64,000 bases of DNA from Selenomonas sp963544755 (GTDB lineage: Bacteria > Bacillota > Negativicutes > Selenomonadales > Selenomonadaceae). Shown piece by piece: positions 8,296-16,762 of this stretch. The position numbers and the translations under genes were made by a program. Within the stretch, counting starts at the first letter, position 1. Each line of letters begins with the position of its first letter. Where the stretch lies: the NCBI GenBank assembly GCA_963544755.1, contig CAUUGH010000002.1, positions 1 through 64,000 of the forward strand, given 5' to 3'. A model generated the notes under the pieces. That model was not told the origin of the DNA. It did not search any database and saw nothing but the letters and a program-made list of their open reading frames with translations.

Positions 8296-8697
8296 ATGCG
8301 AAAACTTGCCTTGATACTTAGCACGATCTTGCTATTGCTCTCCTTTTCTGCTTCATTATGCTTTGCTGAAGACGAGGGTCGCCGCTTCGTCGATGCCCGT
8401 GATGATACCGGCTATTTTGTAGACATCACGACTGTTTCTATAGACAGCGATCATGAATATACAGCAGATGTTGCCATCATCAAGGCAAAAGAAAATCGCC
8501 TTTTTTCGTATCGGATGCATTTTGACTATGCTCTTCGTACATATCAAATTTTGCGCTCTGCCACCATGAGTTATGATACGCGTGAAATAGCCCAACGCGT
8601 TACGAGTGCAATGCCGCCATCACCTTATGTGATAAACTCTCCTATTGCTGCTATCGTAGACTATCTCTATGCGTGGCAATGTGGTTACGAAAAATAA
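8296..8697 (+). CDS. Small secreted protein of unknown function
   Basis: A 133-residue protein with a clear signal peptide (MRKLALILSTILLLLSFSASLCFA, cleavage probably after CFA). The mature part has an FVD...TGYFVDI...V.I pattern, a beta-rich stretch with AIIKAKENRLFSY, and a final IAAIVDYLYAW helix. This layout resembles the small surface-adhesin-E-like periplasmic proteins that are common in Negativicutes, but I cannot name a function. It lies 44 bp after yrzB and is convergent with trpS. Confidence 0.75.
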   Translation: MRKLALILSTILLLLSFSASLCFAEDEGRRFVDARDDTGYFVDITTVSIDSDHEYTADVAIIKAKENRLFSYRMHFDYALRTYQILRSATMSYDTREIAQRVTSAMPPSPYVINSPIAAIVDYLYAWQCGYEK

Positions 8698-8712
8698 AAT
8701 GCGACTCTTTTA

Positions 8713-8760
8713 CATAATAGCCCTCCTGATTAGTATTATCTGATCAGGAGGGCTATTATG
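8713..8760. terminator. Perfect 18-bp hairpin between convergent genes
   Basis: CATAATAGCCCTCCTGAT and its exact reverse complement flank a 12-base loop, between the secreted protein (plus) and trpS (minus). A good U-tract is absent on either side, so it may act as a bidirectional terminator or as an mRNA 3'-end stabiliser. Confidence 0.6.
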
Positions 8761-8782
8761 TGCTTGTGTGCTACTTAAGATA

Positions 8783-9874
8783 TTACAACTTGCACATGAA
8801 GCGTTTACTTTGCTCGATAATCAAGTCTTCGTCTTGAAAATAATTGATCTTCATCGCTGCCTTCATCGCAGCAAGCGTTGCGCCAGCTTTTTTGCGCGCT
8901 TTTTCACTACCTTTAGAAAGGATGTCGTAGACTGCACGGATGTCTTGTTCTAGCTCTTTGCGGCGCTTGCGAATAGGGCAAAGTTCATCTTCTAAGACGG
9001 CGATGAGAAATTGCTTGACTTTTACATCGCCAAGTCCACCACGGCTGTAATGTGCTTTTAGCGCATCAAGATTTTCATATATGGGCAGGAATTTTTCAAA
9101 GTGTTCGGGACGCGAAAATACATCAAGGTAGGTAAAAACTGTATTACCTTCGATCTTACCCGGATCTTCAATGCGGATATGCGTGGGATCAGTATACATT
9201 GACATGACTTTCTTCGCCACTTCTTTAGCTGAATCGGATAGATAAATGCCGTTTCCAAGAGATTTTGACATCTTTGCCTTGCCGTCCGTCCCCGGCAATC
9301 TGCTCGCCGCTTTTTTACCGGAAAGCAAACTCTGCGGCTCTACGAGTGTTTCTCCATATAGCTCATTGAACTTTCTGACGATCTCACGCGTCTGTTCAAG
9401 CATCGGCTCTTGATCCTCGCCTACGGGGACGGTCGTCGCCTGAAATGCTGTGATGTCTGCCGCCTGACTTATCGGATAGGCGAAAAATCCTACAGGTATG
9501 CTCGTTGCGAAATTTCGCATCTGAATCTCTGCTTTAACTGTCGGATTTCGCTGCAAACGTGAAACGGTTACTAGATTCATGTAGTAAGCAGTCATTTCAA
9601 AAAGCTGCGGCACTTCTGATTGTACGAACATCACGGTTTTTTTAGGATCAAGTCCACACGAAAGATAATCAAGCGCGACTTCGATGATGTTTTGGCGGAT
9701 CTTTTCCGGATTGTCTACATTATCGGTTAAGGCTTGTGCATCGGCAATCATGATATAAATTTCATCATATTCGCCGGAATTTTGCAATTCAACACGGCGC
9801 TTTAGCGAACCGACATAATGCCCGAGATGCAGCCGCCCTGTTGGACGGTCGCCTGTCAATATTATTTTTTTCAC
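8783..9874 (-). CDS. trpS: Tryptophanyl-tRNA synthetase
   Basis: A class Ic aminoacyl-tRNA synthetase charging tRNA-Trp. The HIGH-type motif is HLGH at residues 16-19 (TGRLHLGHYVG) and the KMSKS signature is at 201-205. The frame is open upstream to 10024, but homologues begin at KKIILTGDRPTG, and a GTG at 9874 has AAAAGGGG seven bases upstream; the upstream part overlaps the neighbouring gene in another frame. At 363 residues it is slightly longer than typical because of a Lys/Arg-rich C-terminus. Confidence 0.93.
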   Translation of the reverse strand: MKKIILTGDRPTGRLHLGHYVGSLKRRVELQNSGEYDEIYIMIADAQALTDNVDNPEKIRQNIIEVALDYLSCGLDPKKTVMFVQSEVPQLFEMTAYYMNLVTVSRLQRNPTVKAEIQMRNFATSIPVGFFAYPISQAADITAFQATTVPVGEDQEPMLEQTREIVRKFNELYGETLVEPQSLLSGKKAASRLPGTDGKAKMSKSLGNGIYLSDSAKEVAKKVMSMYTDPTHIRIEDPGKIEGNTVFTYLDVFSRPEHFEKFLPIYENLDALKAHYSRGGLGDVKVKQFLIAVLEDELCPIRKRRKELEQDIRAVYDILSKGSEKARKKAGATLAAMKAAMKINYFQDEDLIIEQSKRFMCKL

Positions 9875-9908
9875 AATAAAGCCCCTTTTCTTGAAAAATG
9901 CCGCGTCT

Positions 9909-10691
9909 TTATTGCTTATTGGCGCAAACGGCACAATGTTTGCTGCATTTTCCCAAATGAAGCGTTCTAAATGTTTGCTTTTTTGCATCATAAAGCAACA
10001 TCCTGCCGACAAGAAGATCGCCAATCCCTACAATATACTTGATCGCTTCGACAGCCTGCAAGGATCCCATGACACCGACCGCTGCACCTAAAACACCGAC
10101 TTCATGACTTTTTGCTGCATCGCCCTCTTTTGGCACATCTTCAAAAATGCAGCGATAACATGGACCTTTACCTGCAACAACTGTCATGATTTGTCCATAA
10201 AAGCCTGTGATGCCTGCATAAGAAAATGGTTTTTGCAAGCGAACGCAGGTGTCGTTTATAAGAAATTTAGTAGGAAAATTGTCCGTACAGTCAAGAACAA
10301 AGTTATAGTTTCGATCACTAAGGATGCTTTCTATATTATCTGCACCTATACGCACATTATAGGCGTTTAGCCGCACCGCAGGATTACACGCGATAAGTGT
10401 CGCTGCTAGCGAAGATACCTTGTTTTTGCCAATATCTGCCGTTTGATACGCGATTTGCCGCTGCAAATTAGAGAGATCTACTCTATCATCATCGACAATG
10501 CCGATCTCGCCGACACCTGCCGCTGCCAAATACATCGCTGCAGGAGAGCCAAGCCCACCAGCACCGATGATAAGTACTTTAGCTGCAAGAAGCTTTCGTT
10601 GCCCGACTTCACCGACACCTGCAAGAGGTATCTGACGTAAATAGCGTTCGCGCTCATTTTCTGTCAATCGTTTCTGTTCTGATATAGACAT
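9909..10691 (-). CDS. MoeB/ThiF/HesA family sulfur-carrier adenylyltransferase
   Basis: An E1-like enzyme that would adenylate the C-terminal Gly-Gly of a ubiquitin-like sulfur carrier (MoaD or ThiS). The 260-residue protein has the nucleotide motif GAGGLG at 43-48, DLSNLQRQ near 74, a DNFPTKFLIND segment and two zinc-binding CxxC pairs (CYRC near 180, CAVC near the C-terminus). No rhodanese domain is attached. No thi or moa genes are adjacent, so MoeB and ThiF cannot be separated. It lies between the TonB-dependent receptor (22 bp) and trpS (34 bp). Confidence 0.85.
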   Translation of the reverse strand: MSISEQKRLTENERERYLRQIPLAGVGEVGQRKLLAAKVLIIGAGGLGSPAAMYLAAAGVGEIGIVDDDRVDLSNLQRQIAYQTADIGKNKVSSLAATLIACNPAVRLNAYNVRIGADNIESILSDRNYNFVLDCTDNFPTKFLINDTCVRLQKPFSYAGITGFYGQIMTVVAGKGPCYRCIFEDVPKEGDAAKSHEVGVLGAAVGVMGSLQAVEAIKYIVGIGDLLVGRMLLYDAKKQTFRTLHLGKCSKHCAVCANKQ

Positions 10692-10713
10692 GATTTTGCT
10701 TTCATCCTAGCTA

Positions 10714-12747
10714 TTAAAATACATAGCTGCAAGTAAGCATATAGTTTAGCGGTGCGACGCGATTGTTTGCGCCTGTATGCGATGTCACGTCGTCACGATT
10801 TAATACATTTTCTACAGTCAGGCGAATTTCGCTTTTTTCATCGGGATGGTATGCCGCACTCCAACTTGTAAGCAAATACGGCTTACAAGCGTACGACGGC
10901 TTACTTGTCGGCGACTGTACGCGATCTGCAAGGTAGGAGCCTGACAGCGCCGATGTCCACTTGCCCTTTTGATAGGAAACGCCGCCCGTAAGCTGCACTT
11001 TGCCAAAAATGCGCTCCCAGTCTGCGTCTTTGCTTTCTTTAGCTGTTGGATTTTGCCATGTAATTGCCCAGTTCCATGAAAAACCGTTTTTTTCTTGCAT
11101 TTGGCACGATATTTCTATGCCCGTATTGATAAAATCTTCATTCTTATATTGATACTGACTTATAAGCGGTTTCCATGCCGCTGTGATATTATCCTTGACA
11201 TTCATATGAAAAAGTGCAGCTTTCCATGTATGTGTCGCCGTTTTTGCCTTCCAACCAAGTTCATAGGTGTTACCTGTCTGCGGCTTTAAGTCCGGTGCCG
11301 GAAGAAGGCGACTGCTAGTGCCATACATCTGGGCAAATTTTGGCATGATGAAGGACTGTCCTATAGAAAAATATATACTGTTTTTAGGATCGATTTTATG
11401 CAGCCACTGCAGTGAGGCGCTGAGATTTTGGTAGTTTTCATCACGCATTGCCGCTGTCGTCCATGTTTGACGCACACCGAAGGTGCCTGTATCACGCGCA
11501 GTAAATTGCTGCTCCCATTGACAAAATACGCCCCAGTTGTTTCTCATATAGTAGGCAGGATAAAGAGTCGATGGCGCCGGCAAAGATTCGTATACTTCAT
11601 GTGCTAAACTAAAGCCTACTACAGCCGCAGATTTGGGATTTATCTTCCATGTTCGCTGCAAATCTATGCCATACGTCGTATTGCGCTCACGCGTATTGTA
11701 CCAGTCACCCGGCGTTTTCTTGCCCACACGCGAAATACCGGTAGGTCCTTTCGATTCGACTGTACCCGTATTAAAGTACACACTGCCTTTCCATGCGCTA
11801 TCATGATAGTTAATTTGACTTACATATTGTTGCGTCGTATAGGTACGGGTACGAAAATGATCGCCTACCTCTACGCCTGTAGTCGTCTTATCTACGCGGT
11901 CAACGATACGCTTATAGGTCGCCTCGGTCTGGTAATAGCTAAAGAGTGCGTCAAGCTGCGGATTGACATTGTAGCTAAAACTCGCACTTTTCTTTATAAT
12001 ATCACTAATATCAGTACATACCGAGCCTTCAAAGCCTTTTAAGAATATATCGGTTTTAGTAAGTCCGTCTAAATGTCCCCATTTATTATAGTTGTAAGAA
12101 AAGTTGTAGCGATCATCGCCCACACGCACGCCGACCTGACGCTGCCCGAAATTGCCAATGCCCATATACACTTTATTTTCTGCGCCCTTTTTCGTGATTA
12201 TATTTACGATGCTGCTCATCGCTTCGCTGCCATAAAGTACGGAGCCAGAGCCTTTGACGACTTCGATGCGCTCAATAGTGCTCGATGGAATTTGATCAAG
12301 GTTGTACTTACCGCGCCAAGCGATAGGATTGCCGTTTAGCAAAACGAGCGCACCGTTCTTAAAGCCGCGCACATTAAGTTCATTGTTCATCGTCCCCATC
12401 GACGCACCTGACGGTCCAAAGGATTTGTAAGAAAAGCCATTGATTTTCGATAGCGCATTTGCTGCATCAGAGGCACCGCTTTCTTTGATGTCTGATGACG
12501 TAATGATAATTGTCGCGGCAGGTATATCGAGATCACGCTTTTGTCTGCGCGTCGCTGTCACAACGGTATCTTTAAGCATATGGCTGCTATCTTTTGCATC
12601 TGTTATTTTAGCAGCATTTTCCTCTGTCGCCATGTCTTGCTGCTCTGCTGCCGCTACAGGAGATGCCATTAGCCATAAAGCGGCTATATAAAGCGTCAGC
12701 AGTTTTTTTTTCTTTCCTTGCAAAGTATACATCCTTCTTTCATTCAT
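10714..12747 (-). CDS. TonB-dependent outer-membrane receptor
   Basis: A 677-residue receptor for energised uptake across the outer membrane. It has a signal peptide ending SPVAAA, a plug domain (about residues 60-170: VVTATRRQKR, LNVRGFKNGALVLLNG, IERIEVVKGSGSVLYGSEAMSSIVNIITKK), then a 22-stranded barrel ending in the C-terminal phenylalanine ...YVF. The substrate is not evident; the adjacent binding protein points to iron chelate, haem or corrinoid. Start is uncertain: ATG 12747 has a distant ribosome site, whereas TTG 12723 (MQGKKKK) has AGAAGG eight bases upstream. It is last of the transport genes after tonB. Confidence 0.93.
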   Translation of the reverse strand: MNERRMYTLQGKKKKLLTLYIAALWLMASPVAAAEQQDMATEENAAKITDAKDSSHMLKDTVVTATRRQKRDLDIPAATIIITSSDIKESGASDAANALSKINGFSYKSFGPSGASMGTMNNELNVRGFKNGALVLLNGNPIAWRGKYNLDQIPSSTIERIEVVKGSGSVLYGSEAMSSIVNIITKKGAENKVYMGIGNFGQRQVGVRVGDDRYNFSYNYNKWGHLDGLTKTDIFLKGFEGSVCTDISDIIKKSASFSYNVNPQLDALFSYYQTEATYKRIVDRVDKTTTGVEVGDHFRTRTYTTQQYVSQINYHDSAWKGSVYFNTGTVESKGPTGISRVGKKTPGDWYNTRERNTTYGIDLQRTWKINPKSAAVVGFSLAHEVYESLPAPSTLYPAYYMRNNWGVFCQWEQQFTARDTGTFGVRQTWTTAAMRDENYQNLSASLQWLHKIDPKNSIYFSIGQSFIMPKFAQMYGTSSRLLPAPDLKPQTGNTYELGWKAKTATHTWKAALFHMNVKDNITAAWKPLISQYQYKNEDFINTGIEISCQMQEKNGFSWNWAITWQNPTAKESKDADWERIFGKVQLTGGVSYQKGKWTSALSGSYLADRVQSPTSKPSYACKPYLLTSWSAAYHPDEKSEIRLTVENVLNRDDVTSHTGANNRVAPLNYMLTCSYVF

Positions 12748-12765
12748 AGTATTGTCAGAACCTTC

Positions 12766-13494
12766 CTAATTTAAGCGAAAATGAAATGTTTTCGTCCAAA
12801 CGCCGCGCGCACCACCGTCGCCGGGGTTAAATGTAAAAAGATAACCTGCCGCCTCTGCTGCACTATCCATCTCTTTATAGCCAGAAGATGCGATAACGGC
12901 AACATCTTCGACAGAGCCGTCGGCTGCAACAAAGATCTTTATCGTAACACTTCCTTCTACATCGTCTTCGATGAGATTCGGCGGATATTCAGGACGCGCT
13001 TCTTCTAGAAGGCTTGCTTCTATTCGCTCTTTTGGCGGTGGGGGAGGCGGTGGTGGTGGAGGCGGTGGCGGCGGTTCGCCTATACCTGCGCCGCTAGTAT
13101 CGCTACCTGTGCTAGCTCCTTTGCCGTCGCCTTTACCGATGCCTTCGCCAGATCCTTCACCGCCGCGCCCTAAGGGATTACCCACACGCGCTTGATGCTT
13201 TTGGCTCGGCTTTTTTGGCGGCTCCGGTGCCACATCTTCAACAGGTGCCAGAGTCTTATCAGGGATCACGACTTCTTCGATTGCCGGCGTCTCTTCAGTC
13301 GCCGGCGGTGAGCCACCACCGCCGGCACTTGCTTTCTCTTGCACATCTTCGTAGATGACGACATCAATCTTTTCTTTCGTCTGCTTTCCCACTGTCACGG
13401 AAAATACGCCACAAATCGCCGCGATGAAAAAAATAAAAAGATGCACACCGAGAGAAGCGAACAACGCTTTATATTTATCCCTCGTGTTTTCCAT
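12766..13494 (-). CDS. tonB: TonB energy-transducing protein
   Basis: TonB couples the proton motive force at the inner membrane to outer-membrane receptors. The 242-residue protein has an N-terminal transmembrane helix (about 10-33), a periplasmic spacer rich in Pro and Gly including a run of 14 prolines, and a C-terminal TonB domain (EARPEYPPNLIEDDVEGSVTIKIFV..). The gene follows exbD by three bases and precedes the receptor gene. The proline run makes a GC-rich repetitive stretch at about 13030-13075, made of mixed CCN codons rather than a homopolymer. Confidence 0.93.
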   Translation of the reverse strand: MENTRDKYKALFASLGVHLFIFFIAAICGVFSVTVGKQTKEKIDVVIYEDVQEKASAGGGGSPPATEETPAIEEVVIPDKTLAPVEDVAPEPPKKPSQKHQARVGNPLGRGGEGSGEGIGKGDGKGASTGSDTSGAGIGEPPPPPPPPPPPPPPKERIEASLLEEARPEYPPNLIEDDVEGSVTIKIFVAADGSVEDVAVIASSGYKEMDSAAEAAGYLFTFNPGDGGARGVWTKTFHFRLN

Positions 13495-13497
13495 GCC

Positions 13498-13911
13498 TCA
13501 CTTGCCCCCTGCACTATCTGCAGCAAGCCCAAAGCGCGTGATACCGGCACCCTTGAACTTATCTAAGAGCGCGTAGACCTTCCCATAGTCGCTTTCTTGA
13601 TCGGCTCGTAAAACGAGGGAAAATTTGCCATTTCTCGCACTTTCTGCTTTGGCACGCTCAATTAGTACATTTTCCTTGATGAGCTGATCTTCTAAGAAAA
13701 GACTGCCATCTTTTTTCAGCGTGACAACATACGTCACAGATAACTGCGTTTCTACGTTTGCAGCTTTTGGCATATTGACATCAACGGTCTTGAGATTCAC
13801 CATATATAGTGTACTGAGCATGAAAAAGACGAGCAGGAAAAACATGATGTCGATCATCGGGATAATCATGACCTCAGGCTTAGCAAAACCCTTTCTGTCC
13901 CTAATTCTCAT
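13498..13911 (-). CDS. exbD: Biopolymer transport protein ExbD
   Basis: A 137-residue ExbD/TolR family protein: short cytoplasmic N-terminus, a single transmembrane helix (about 15-38) with the functional aspartate in MIPMIDIMFFLLVFFML, and a periplasmic domain. It forms the proton channel with ExbB to power TonB. Its ATG overlaps the exbB stop (ATGA), indicating translational coupling. Confidence 0.94.
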   Translation of the reverse strand: MRIRDRKGFAKPEVMIIPMIDIMFFLLVFFMLSTLYMVNLKTVDVNMPKAANVETQLSVTYVVTLKKDGSLFLEDQLIKENVLIERAKAESARNGKFSLVLRADQESDYGKVYALLDKFKGAGITRFGLAADSAGGK

Positions 13912-14546
13912 CGCAGTGCCTCCTCATCGAGAAAGAGCGCGTCCTTTGCCTCCTCGACTAGTGAAAAACACTGCTCCATGTCGGTTACGATATTTTCCAA
14001 TCGCTGCGTAAAGTACGCATGAACCAAAAGCGCGACAACAGCGACACAAAGCCCCATCGCGGTCGCGATTAACGCCTCGCCAACACCGCCGGTAATAGCC
14101 GTCGCCTGCCCGGAGTCAATGTTAAACACGGAAAATGCTGAAATCATGCCGCTTATAGTACCTAAAAGCCCTAAAAGCGGTGCCAATGTCACTATGACAC
14201 TTAGGTAATAGAGCCGCTTTCTCATCTTCGACAGTGCAATGCCGGATTGAATTTCCATGTATGAAGAAACACGCGCCGCATCTTTTTTTATGAGTTTCAT
14301 ACTGGCAAACAAAATATTTGCAAGTGCGCCATGATGATTTTCGGCAAGTTTTCTTGCTCCTTGATAATCCCCATTTGCCATATACTTGTAAAAATTTCGC
14401 GAAAACGTGCGCCCCGTGTCGCTTCTTGAAAAGTACATTGCACGCTCAATGCCGATCATTAAGACAAAGATAGAACACACGAGCAGCACATACATGACGA
14501 AGCCGCCCTTATTAAAAAATTCTATGCCAGCCCCTATTGCCTCCAT
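13908..14546 (-). CDS. exbB: Biopolymer transport protein ExbB (MotA/TolQ/ExbB channel)
   Basis: A 212-residue proton-channel subunit with three predicted membrane helices: one at about 15-33, and two in the conserved C-terminal region (LAPLLGLLGTISGMI near 120 and EALIATAMGLCVAVVALLVHAYF near 160). GGAGG precedes ATG 14546. It is second in the operon after the substrate-binding lipoprotein and overlaps exbD by four bases. Confidence 0.94.
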   Translation of the reverse strand: MEAIGAGIEFFNKGGFVMYVLLVCSIFVLMIGIERAMYFSRSDTGRTFSRNFYKYMANGDYQGARKLAENHHGALANILFASMKLIKKDAARVSSYMEIQSGIALSKMRKRLYYLSVIVTLAPLLGLLGTISGMISAFSVFNIDSGQATAITGGVGEALIATAMGLCVAVVALLVHAYFTQRLENIVTDMEQCFSLVEEAKDALFLDEEALR

Positions 14547-14566
14547 GAATAATCCTCCTAAACATT

Positions 14567-15550
14567 TTATTCAGCCACCGAAAGATGTTCATTACGCCCT
14601 TGCGCGAAAGCATCTCCGTAGGTACGATAAGCAATTTCTCGCACGCCGAGTACAAAATCTTGCGAACAGTTATAGATATAAGCTTCCGTCGGCTCTTCTA
14701 AGCGGCTAGAGCGAATCGCCTTGAGCGTCTTTAGTGACGGATCTTCAAAGTATTCTCTCTTAAATTTATCAACATCAAATTTACCATGATCGTTATATGT
14801 CGGCACAAATAAGACATCCGGATCGATCTCAATAAGCTGCTCTTTCGTCATTACCTGCCCATCTAAGATGCCTAATTCAGCCCTGCCATTTTTTACTCCG
14901 GCATAATGACAAGCATCATCAAAACTTGAGCCAATACCACCGTAGCCAGACATTAAAGAAATCAATACAACAGTCTTGCGCTCGCTCTTAGAAATAGCAC
15001 TGACTTTTCGGCTGATGTCTTCTAGATGTTCGTCCATCATAGCAAGCAACTTTTCCCCTCGCTCCGGTACACCTGCCGCCTGTGCAAGCAGCGTGATCGT
15101 TTCTTTAATCTCAGCGAGATTTCGCGCCCCCTTACAGACGACAACCGTAAGACCTGCCTCTCGAAGCGACGGCACTATTTCGAGATTGCCCCAATCAGGT
15201 ACGACTACGAGATCGGGACTAAGTGCGACAATTTCCTCGACCGTCGGATTACCAATGCGCCTTTTTACCTTCTTAGCTAATGCCACAACATTAGAGCTTA
15301 CAGGATCATCTAACAGCCCGTTGACTGCCGCCATATCCTCCGGCGGCACAAGCCCGAGCATCACCTCGTCGGTACTCATCGACAGTGTGACGATGCGATG
15401 CGGCTTATCTTTCAAGCTGACAATTGTGCCTTGGCTGTCTTTTACCGTGTAGCCATCTGCAATATCCTCTGTTGCTGCGCCCGGCGCACGGCACGCCGAC
15501 AGCAGCAGACATACGAAAACCATAGCTACAGCAAAAAAACTTTTTTGCAA
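14567..15550 (-). CDS. Periplasmic substrate-binding lipoprotein (Fe-chelate/cobalamin type)
   Basis: A 327-residue lipoprotein with lipobox LLLSAC near residue 20 and a type III (BtuF/FhuD-like, Peripla_BP_2) binding fold: KPHRIVTLSMSTDEVMLGL, VEEIVALSPDLVVVPDW and IDPDVLFVPTYND. It would deliver an iron chelate, haem or corrinoid from the periplasm. The start is TTG 15550, with GGAGGGAG eight bases upstream; the longer frame from 15568 overlaps that ribosome site. It is the first gene of the lipoprotein-exbB-exbD-tonB-receptor operon. No ABC permease or ATPase is present in the window, so its inner-membrane partner must be elsewhere. Confidence 0.88.
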   Translation of the reverse strand: MQKSFFAVAMVFVCLLLSACRAPGAATEDIADGYTVKDSQGTIVSLKDKPHRIVTLSMSTDEVMLGLVPPEDMAAVNGLLDDPVSSNVVALAKKVKRRIGNPTVEEIVALSPDLVVVPDWGNLEIVPSLREAGLTVVVCKGARNLAEIKETITLLAQAAGVPERGEKLLAMMDEHLEDISRKVSAISKSERKTVVLISLMSGYGGIGSSFDDACHYAGVKNGRAELGILDGQVMTKEQLIEIDPDVLFVPTYNDHGKFDVDKFKREYFEDPSLKTLKAIRSSRLEEPTEAYIYNCSQDFVLGVREIAYRTYGDAFAQGRNEHLSVAE

Positions 15551-15611
15551 AATGCTTTCTCCCTCCAATATTCATAAGTCTACTATGAAAATATAAAACA
15601 GCCCGGGAAAG

Positions 15612-15696
15612 TTAAGAAAGTGCTGATAAAATGAAGTCGCCTTGCTTTTTGTAGATGCGTGAAGAGGGGTGGCTGCGTTTATCAATGGTTCCTTAA
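15612..15696 (+). repeat. Intergenic inverted-repeat element, copy 3
   Basis: TTAAGAAAGTGCTGATAAA, then ATGAAGTCGCC, GATGCGTGAAGAGG, and TTTATCAATGGTTCCTTAA. Both ends carry TTAA. It lies 60 bp upstream of the lipoprotein start, so it is in the promoter/leader region of the TonB operon. Confidence 0.88.
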
Positions 15697-15786
15697 GCAT
15701 TTGTAATTTGCTTACTCCACGCTTATGCTACCGTAAAAATCATAGCTTGTCAATGTTACCTCTTCAAGGAGCCTATGATAAAATAG

Positions 15787-15826
15787 AAAAGGCACTTCCC
15801 TTTCAAATGCAAGGGAAGTGCCTTTT
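15787..15826 (-). terminator. Terminator of the ATPase-Asp23 gene
   Basis: A perfect 16-bp stem (AAAAGGCACTTCCCTT with its complement) around an 8-base loop lies 7 bp downstream of the minus-strand gene's stop. On the minus strand it is followed by CTATTTTATC, and plus-strand tail TTTTCTTAATT is also T-rich. Confidence 0.85.
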
Positions 15827-15832
15827 CTTAAT

Positions 15833-16666
15833 TCATGCTTCAATATGCAACGCTTGCACAAAGATGTCTACCTCGCGCACGAAAAGTCCTGTCATGTACT
15901 CGACTTTCGTTCGCACGCGCTGCTGCGTCTCCCTGATGAGCGTCGGGATGTGACTGCCGTATGTCAAAACAACAGAGCAGGAAATTTCAAGACCTCTATC
16001 TTCGTCACCTCGCAAATTATGACGTACGCACACTTCGCTGACTTTCGAGATGTATTTTTTTTCGCGCATGATATACATGATCATTTCGCGAATCGCCAAA
16101 TCGTCAATGATAAGTTTGCCATAGTAGCTAAATACGGGGCGCACGATGGATTTTTCACCGAGCTTTCTGCGGTGCGTGCGGCTACGACGGAAAAAAGACT
16201 GTATCGGATCGATTAAAAAGCCTGATGCGTGCGGCTTTAGTTCGATAGTCGGCACAGGTATAATGTGCTTTCCCTGCTTTAGGCGACTATCACGTGCCTT
16301 TTTTATTTCGCGCTGTGTCGCGATGTCTTCGATATGAATGACTTTCTCAATCGTCGGCAGGTGTAAGATGCGCGCAATCTTATAGACCATATTTGCTGAC
16401 GTACCTAAGATGAGGATGCGATGTGGACGGCTAAAAGCGATGGCAGAGCGCACTTCTTCTGCGTGACCGGGCAAGACAAAGATCGCGCGACGCACCGCCA
16501 TTATTTTGCTCTTTTCCATCTTAGCCGAAGATCCCGCAACGATCTTACCATCCTTGATCAAGATGCCATCATCAATGATGGCATCTGCCTGCTGCTGATG
16601 CGCGACGAGCAAGGCACGATGGCTCTTTCCTGTGCCGCTAGGGCCTACGAGAGCTATGACATCCAC
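15833..16666 (-). CDS. P-loop ATPase fused to an Asp23/Gls24-like domain
   Basis: A 277-residue protein with two parts. Residues 1-175 begin VIALVGPSGTGKSHRAL, a Walker A motif at about 8-15, followed by an Asp-rich DAIIDDGIL segment and a Rossmann-like stretch (RPHRILILGTSANM). Residues about 180-277 resemble Asp23/Gls24 envelope-stress proteins (SVVLTYGSHIPTLIRETQQRVRTKVEYMTGL..V..VDIFVQAL). Asp23 proteins associate with the membrane in staphylococci; the role of an attached ATPase is unknown. It is monocistronic with its own terminator and lies upstream of the TonB operon. Confidence 0.75.
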   Translation of the reverse strand: MDVIALVGPSGTGKSHRALLVAHQQQADAIIDDGILIKDGKIVAGSSAKMEKSKIMAVRRAIFVLPGHAEEVRSAIAFSRPHRILILGTSANMVYKIARILHLPTIEKVIHIEDIATQREIKKARDSRLKQGKHIIPVPTIELKPHASGFLIDPIQSFFRRSRTHRRKLGEKSIVRPVFSYYGKLIIDDLAIREMIMYIMREKKYISKVSEVCVRHNLRGDEDRGLEISCSVVLTYGSHIPTLIRETQQRVRTKVEYMTGLFVREVDIFVQALHIEA

Positions 16667-16762
16667 TTCTTAATCCCCTGCTTTTTGAAAATAAAACGCT
16701 TGCTTAAACCTAAAGCCACTCATCATAGCACATCTAGGCGACTAATTATCACCGTCAGTTGC

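Noticed and set aside
13030..13075. Phase-variable homopolymer in tonB
   Set aside because: The proline run is encoded by mixed CCN codons with no long single-base tract, so slipped-strand switching is unlikely.
15551..15786. Possible cobalamin riboswitch upstream of the TonB operon
   Set aside because: The region contains the dispersed repeat and AT-rich DNA, but no B12-box-like conserved segments on the minus strand; no clear Fur box either.
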